Source of the DNA: Bacillota bacterium
Lineage (GTDB): Bacteria > Bacillota > Clostridia > Acetivibrionales > JAEXSP01
DNA: 64,000 nt
NCBI GenBank assembly: GCA_023453795.1
Contig: JAEXSP010000042.1
Location: forward strand, 1-64,000
Direction of reading: 5' to 3'
Made by a program: the position numbers and the translations under genes
Notes under the pieces: model-generated
What the model saw: only the letters and a program-made list of their open reading frames with translations
Told to the model about the DNA's origin: nothing
Database searches by the model: none
Part shown: positions 63,159 to 64,000 of the stretch, one piece after another
How positions within the stretch are numbered: the stretch's first letter is position 1
Layout of the letters: every line of letters begins with the position of its first letter

Positions 63159-63551
63159 CTATTTTGTGTTTTTCCTGAATATATGGGTGCAGAAAGCATA
63201 TTTCTTTCCCGAATTGTCATCCCAATTATTACCGTTGTCTTTGAATGAAATATTAATGCATCTTGAATCCTTCATTAAAAGCTCGATTACGAATATATTA
63301 GGACTCGCTTCGACCATCGGCAGGAGCTCAACAGCCTTACTATCGTTTGTATAGTCGACTACTGCGAACAAATCTTTTGATTTGCTTTTTGCCAAAGCCC
63401 CCTTATAAATAAGCTTCAGGTGCCCATCGTCAATAACATCCAGCTCTACTCCATGAGAAGGATATGTGTAAGAGTCATAAAGTATATTGTCCTCGTTGTC
63501 CATCATATCATGCGAAAATTCGTTATAGAGCTCCAGATTGATTCTCCTCAT
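63159..63551 (-). CDS. Stand-alone carbohydrate-binding-like domain (CBM25-type)
   Basis: A 130-residue protein with no signal peptide. The central LIYKGALAKSK strand and the late INISFKDNGNNWDDNSGKKYAF block resemble starch-binding modules of the CBM25/CBM53 type, where the W-D-N-N-x-G loop is characteristic. The rest is beta-rich. The ATG at 63551 follows GGAAGGTG; earlier in-frame codons lack a site. It may bind an intracellular alpha-glucan such as glycogen, but this is inference. Confidence 0.6.
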   Translation of the reverse strand: MRRINLELYNEFSHDMMDNEDNILYDSYTYPSHGVELDVIDDGHLKLIYKGALAKSKSKDLFAVVDYTNDSKAVELLPMVEASPNIFVIELLMKDSRCINISFKDNGNNWDDNSGKKYAFCTHIFRKNTK

Positions 63552-63716
63552 GTTTCTTTTCACCTTCCGTTTATTTATCAAAAATAGTTTTCTCCAAATT
63601 AAAATAAATATTGAAGAAAAATAATCAAAAAAGTGAAAGTTATGATTTTATAACAATTGTATATACTTTACACATATAGTAAAATGTTAAGTAAATTAAT
63701 TCTGGAGGTACTTAGA

Positions 63717-64000
63717 ATGAACGCAGATTTTATAAATGGAATGGAAGACGGGATGCAGAATCTTCATAAGCAAGGTGCTTTTCTTACGGTTAAAAGCGGT
63801 GATAAGGTTAATACTATGACAATCAGCTGGGGCAATATAGGCTTCATGTGGCAAATGCCTATATTTACAATAATGGTAAGGAAATCAAGGTATACCTACG
63901 AATTGATCGAAAAAGGCGAAAGCTTTACGGTAAGCATTCCTTACGGGCCCGGAATGAGGAGCGCCCTGGGTGTTTGCGGTACCAAATCCGGACGCAATAC
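63717..64000 (+). CDS. Flavin reductase-like protein (5' part)
   Basis: The first 94 codons of a protein that continues past the window. It opens MNADFINGMEDGMQNLHKQGAFLTV and has NTMTISWGNIGFMWQMPIFTIMVRKSRYTYEL and ESFTVSIPYG, which match clostridial flavin-reductase-like FMN-binding split-barrel proteins. It has TCTGGAGG upstream of the ATG. The C-terminus and any fused domain are out of view. Confidence 0.85.
   Translation, partial: MNADFINGMEDGMQNLHKQGAFLTVKSGDKVNTMTISWGNIGFMWQMPIFTIMVRKSRYTYELIEKGESFTVSIPYGPGMRSALGVCGTKSGRN

Overview
The window reads as chromosomal DNA of a low-GC, strictly anaerobic, endospore-forming member of the Clostridia. The support is a valine/2-oxoacid:ferredoxin oxidoreductase operon with its own 2[4Fe-4S] ferredoxin, an anaerobic (class III) ribonucleotide reductase with its activase, an iron-only hydrogenase system regulator, SpoIIM, a type III glutamine synthetase and clostridial-type RNA leaders. 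A cellulolytic cluster III clostridium (Ruminiclostridium or Acetivibrio-like) would fit, but that is inference. The only mobile DNA seen is the edge of an IS1182-like element at bases 1-191; there is no CRISPR array and no prophage.

Layout. 1-9.8 kb: chemoreceptor, hydrogenase regulator plus cysteine desulfurase, MrfB/MrfA DNA-repair pair (minus strand), DUF3788 protein, tRNA-Pro(GGG). 9.9-18.2 kb: 3D-domain envelope protein, metY-like sulfhydrylase, Bax-inhibitor-like protein, tRNA-Trp, then proC-rnhA-nudF and spoIIM, xerD. 18.4-22.3 kb: a long structured 5' leader (a candidate riboswitch followed by a clear c-di-AMP riboswitch and terminator) before dapB, an MBOAT acyltransferase and its SGNH-like partner. 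22.4-23.9 kb: an ArsB/NhaD-type ion transporter on the minus strand, led by a second copy of the same candidate riboswitch. 24-28 kb: deoB-pdp nucleoside salvage and a D,D-carboxypeptidase. 28.1-33.9 kb: a membrane-protein/DUF4129/DUF4350/MoxR/DUF58 operon and a phosphatase. 34-37 kb: nrdDG behind paired NrdR boxes. 37-43.2 kb: SpoIIM-family and RDD proteins, lysA, a phosphoglycerate mutase, ldh. 43.4-47.7 kb: tcdA, a P-loop ATPase and the vor operon. 48-53.7 kb: an atypical KASIII-like protein, a STAS-like protein, glnN with an attenuator-type leader, a membrane transglutaminase and YmaF. 54-64 kb: an esterase-CBM9 lipoprotein, an ABC-2 exporter, a secreted agmatine-deiminase-like enzyme, a YdcZ-type DMT protein, a DUF4097-like lipoprotein, CapA, a zinc-finger protein, a CBM25-like protein and the start of a flavin reductase.

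The most interesting signal is RNA-level. Two copies of one structured leader element, with a covarying hairpin and an intrinsic terminator, occur at 18475-18556 (+) and 23745-23824 (-). One sits before an ion transporter; the other lies in tandem with a c-di-AMP riboswitch before a cell-envelope operon. This suggests joint control of ion transport and wall synthesis by an ion-type ligand and c-di-AMP. The published Na+ (DUF1646-motif) class is one candidate identity, not proven here. Other regulatory structures are an ANTAR-like antitermination leader for glnN, an RBS-sequestering stem-loop before the DUF4097-like lipoprotein, and a textbook NrdR operator pair.
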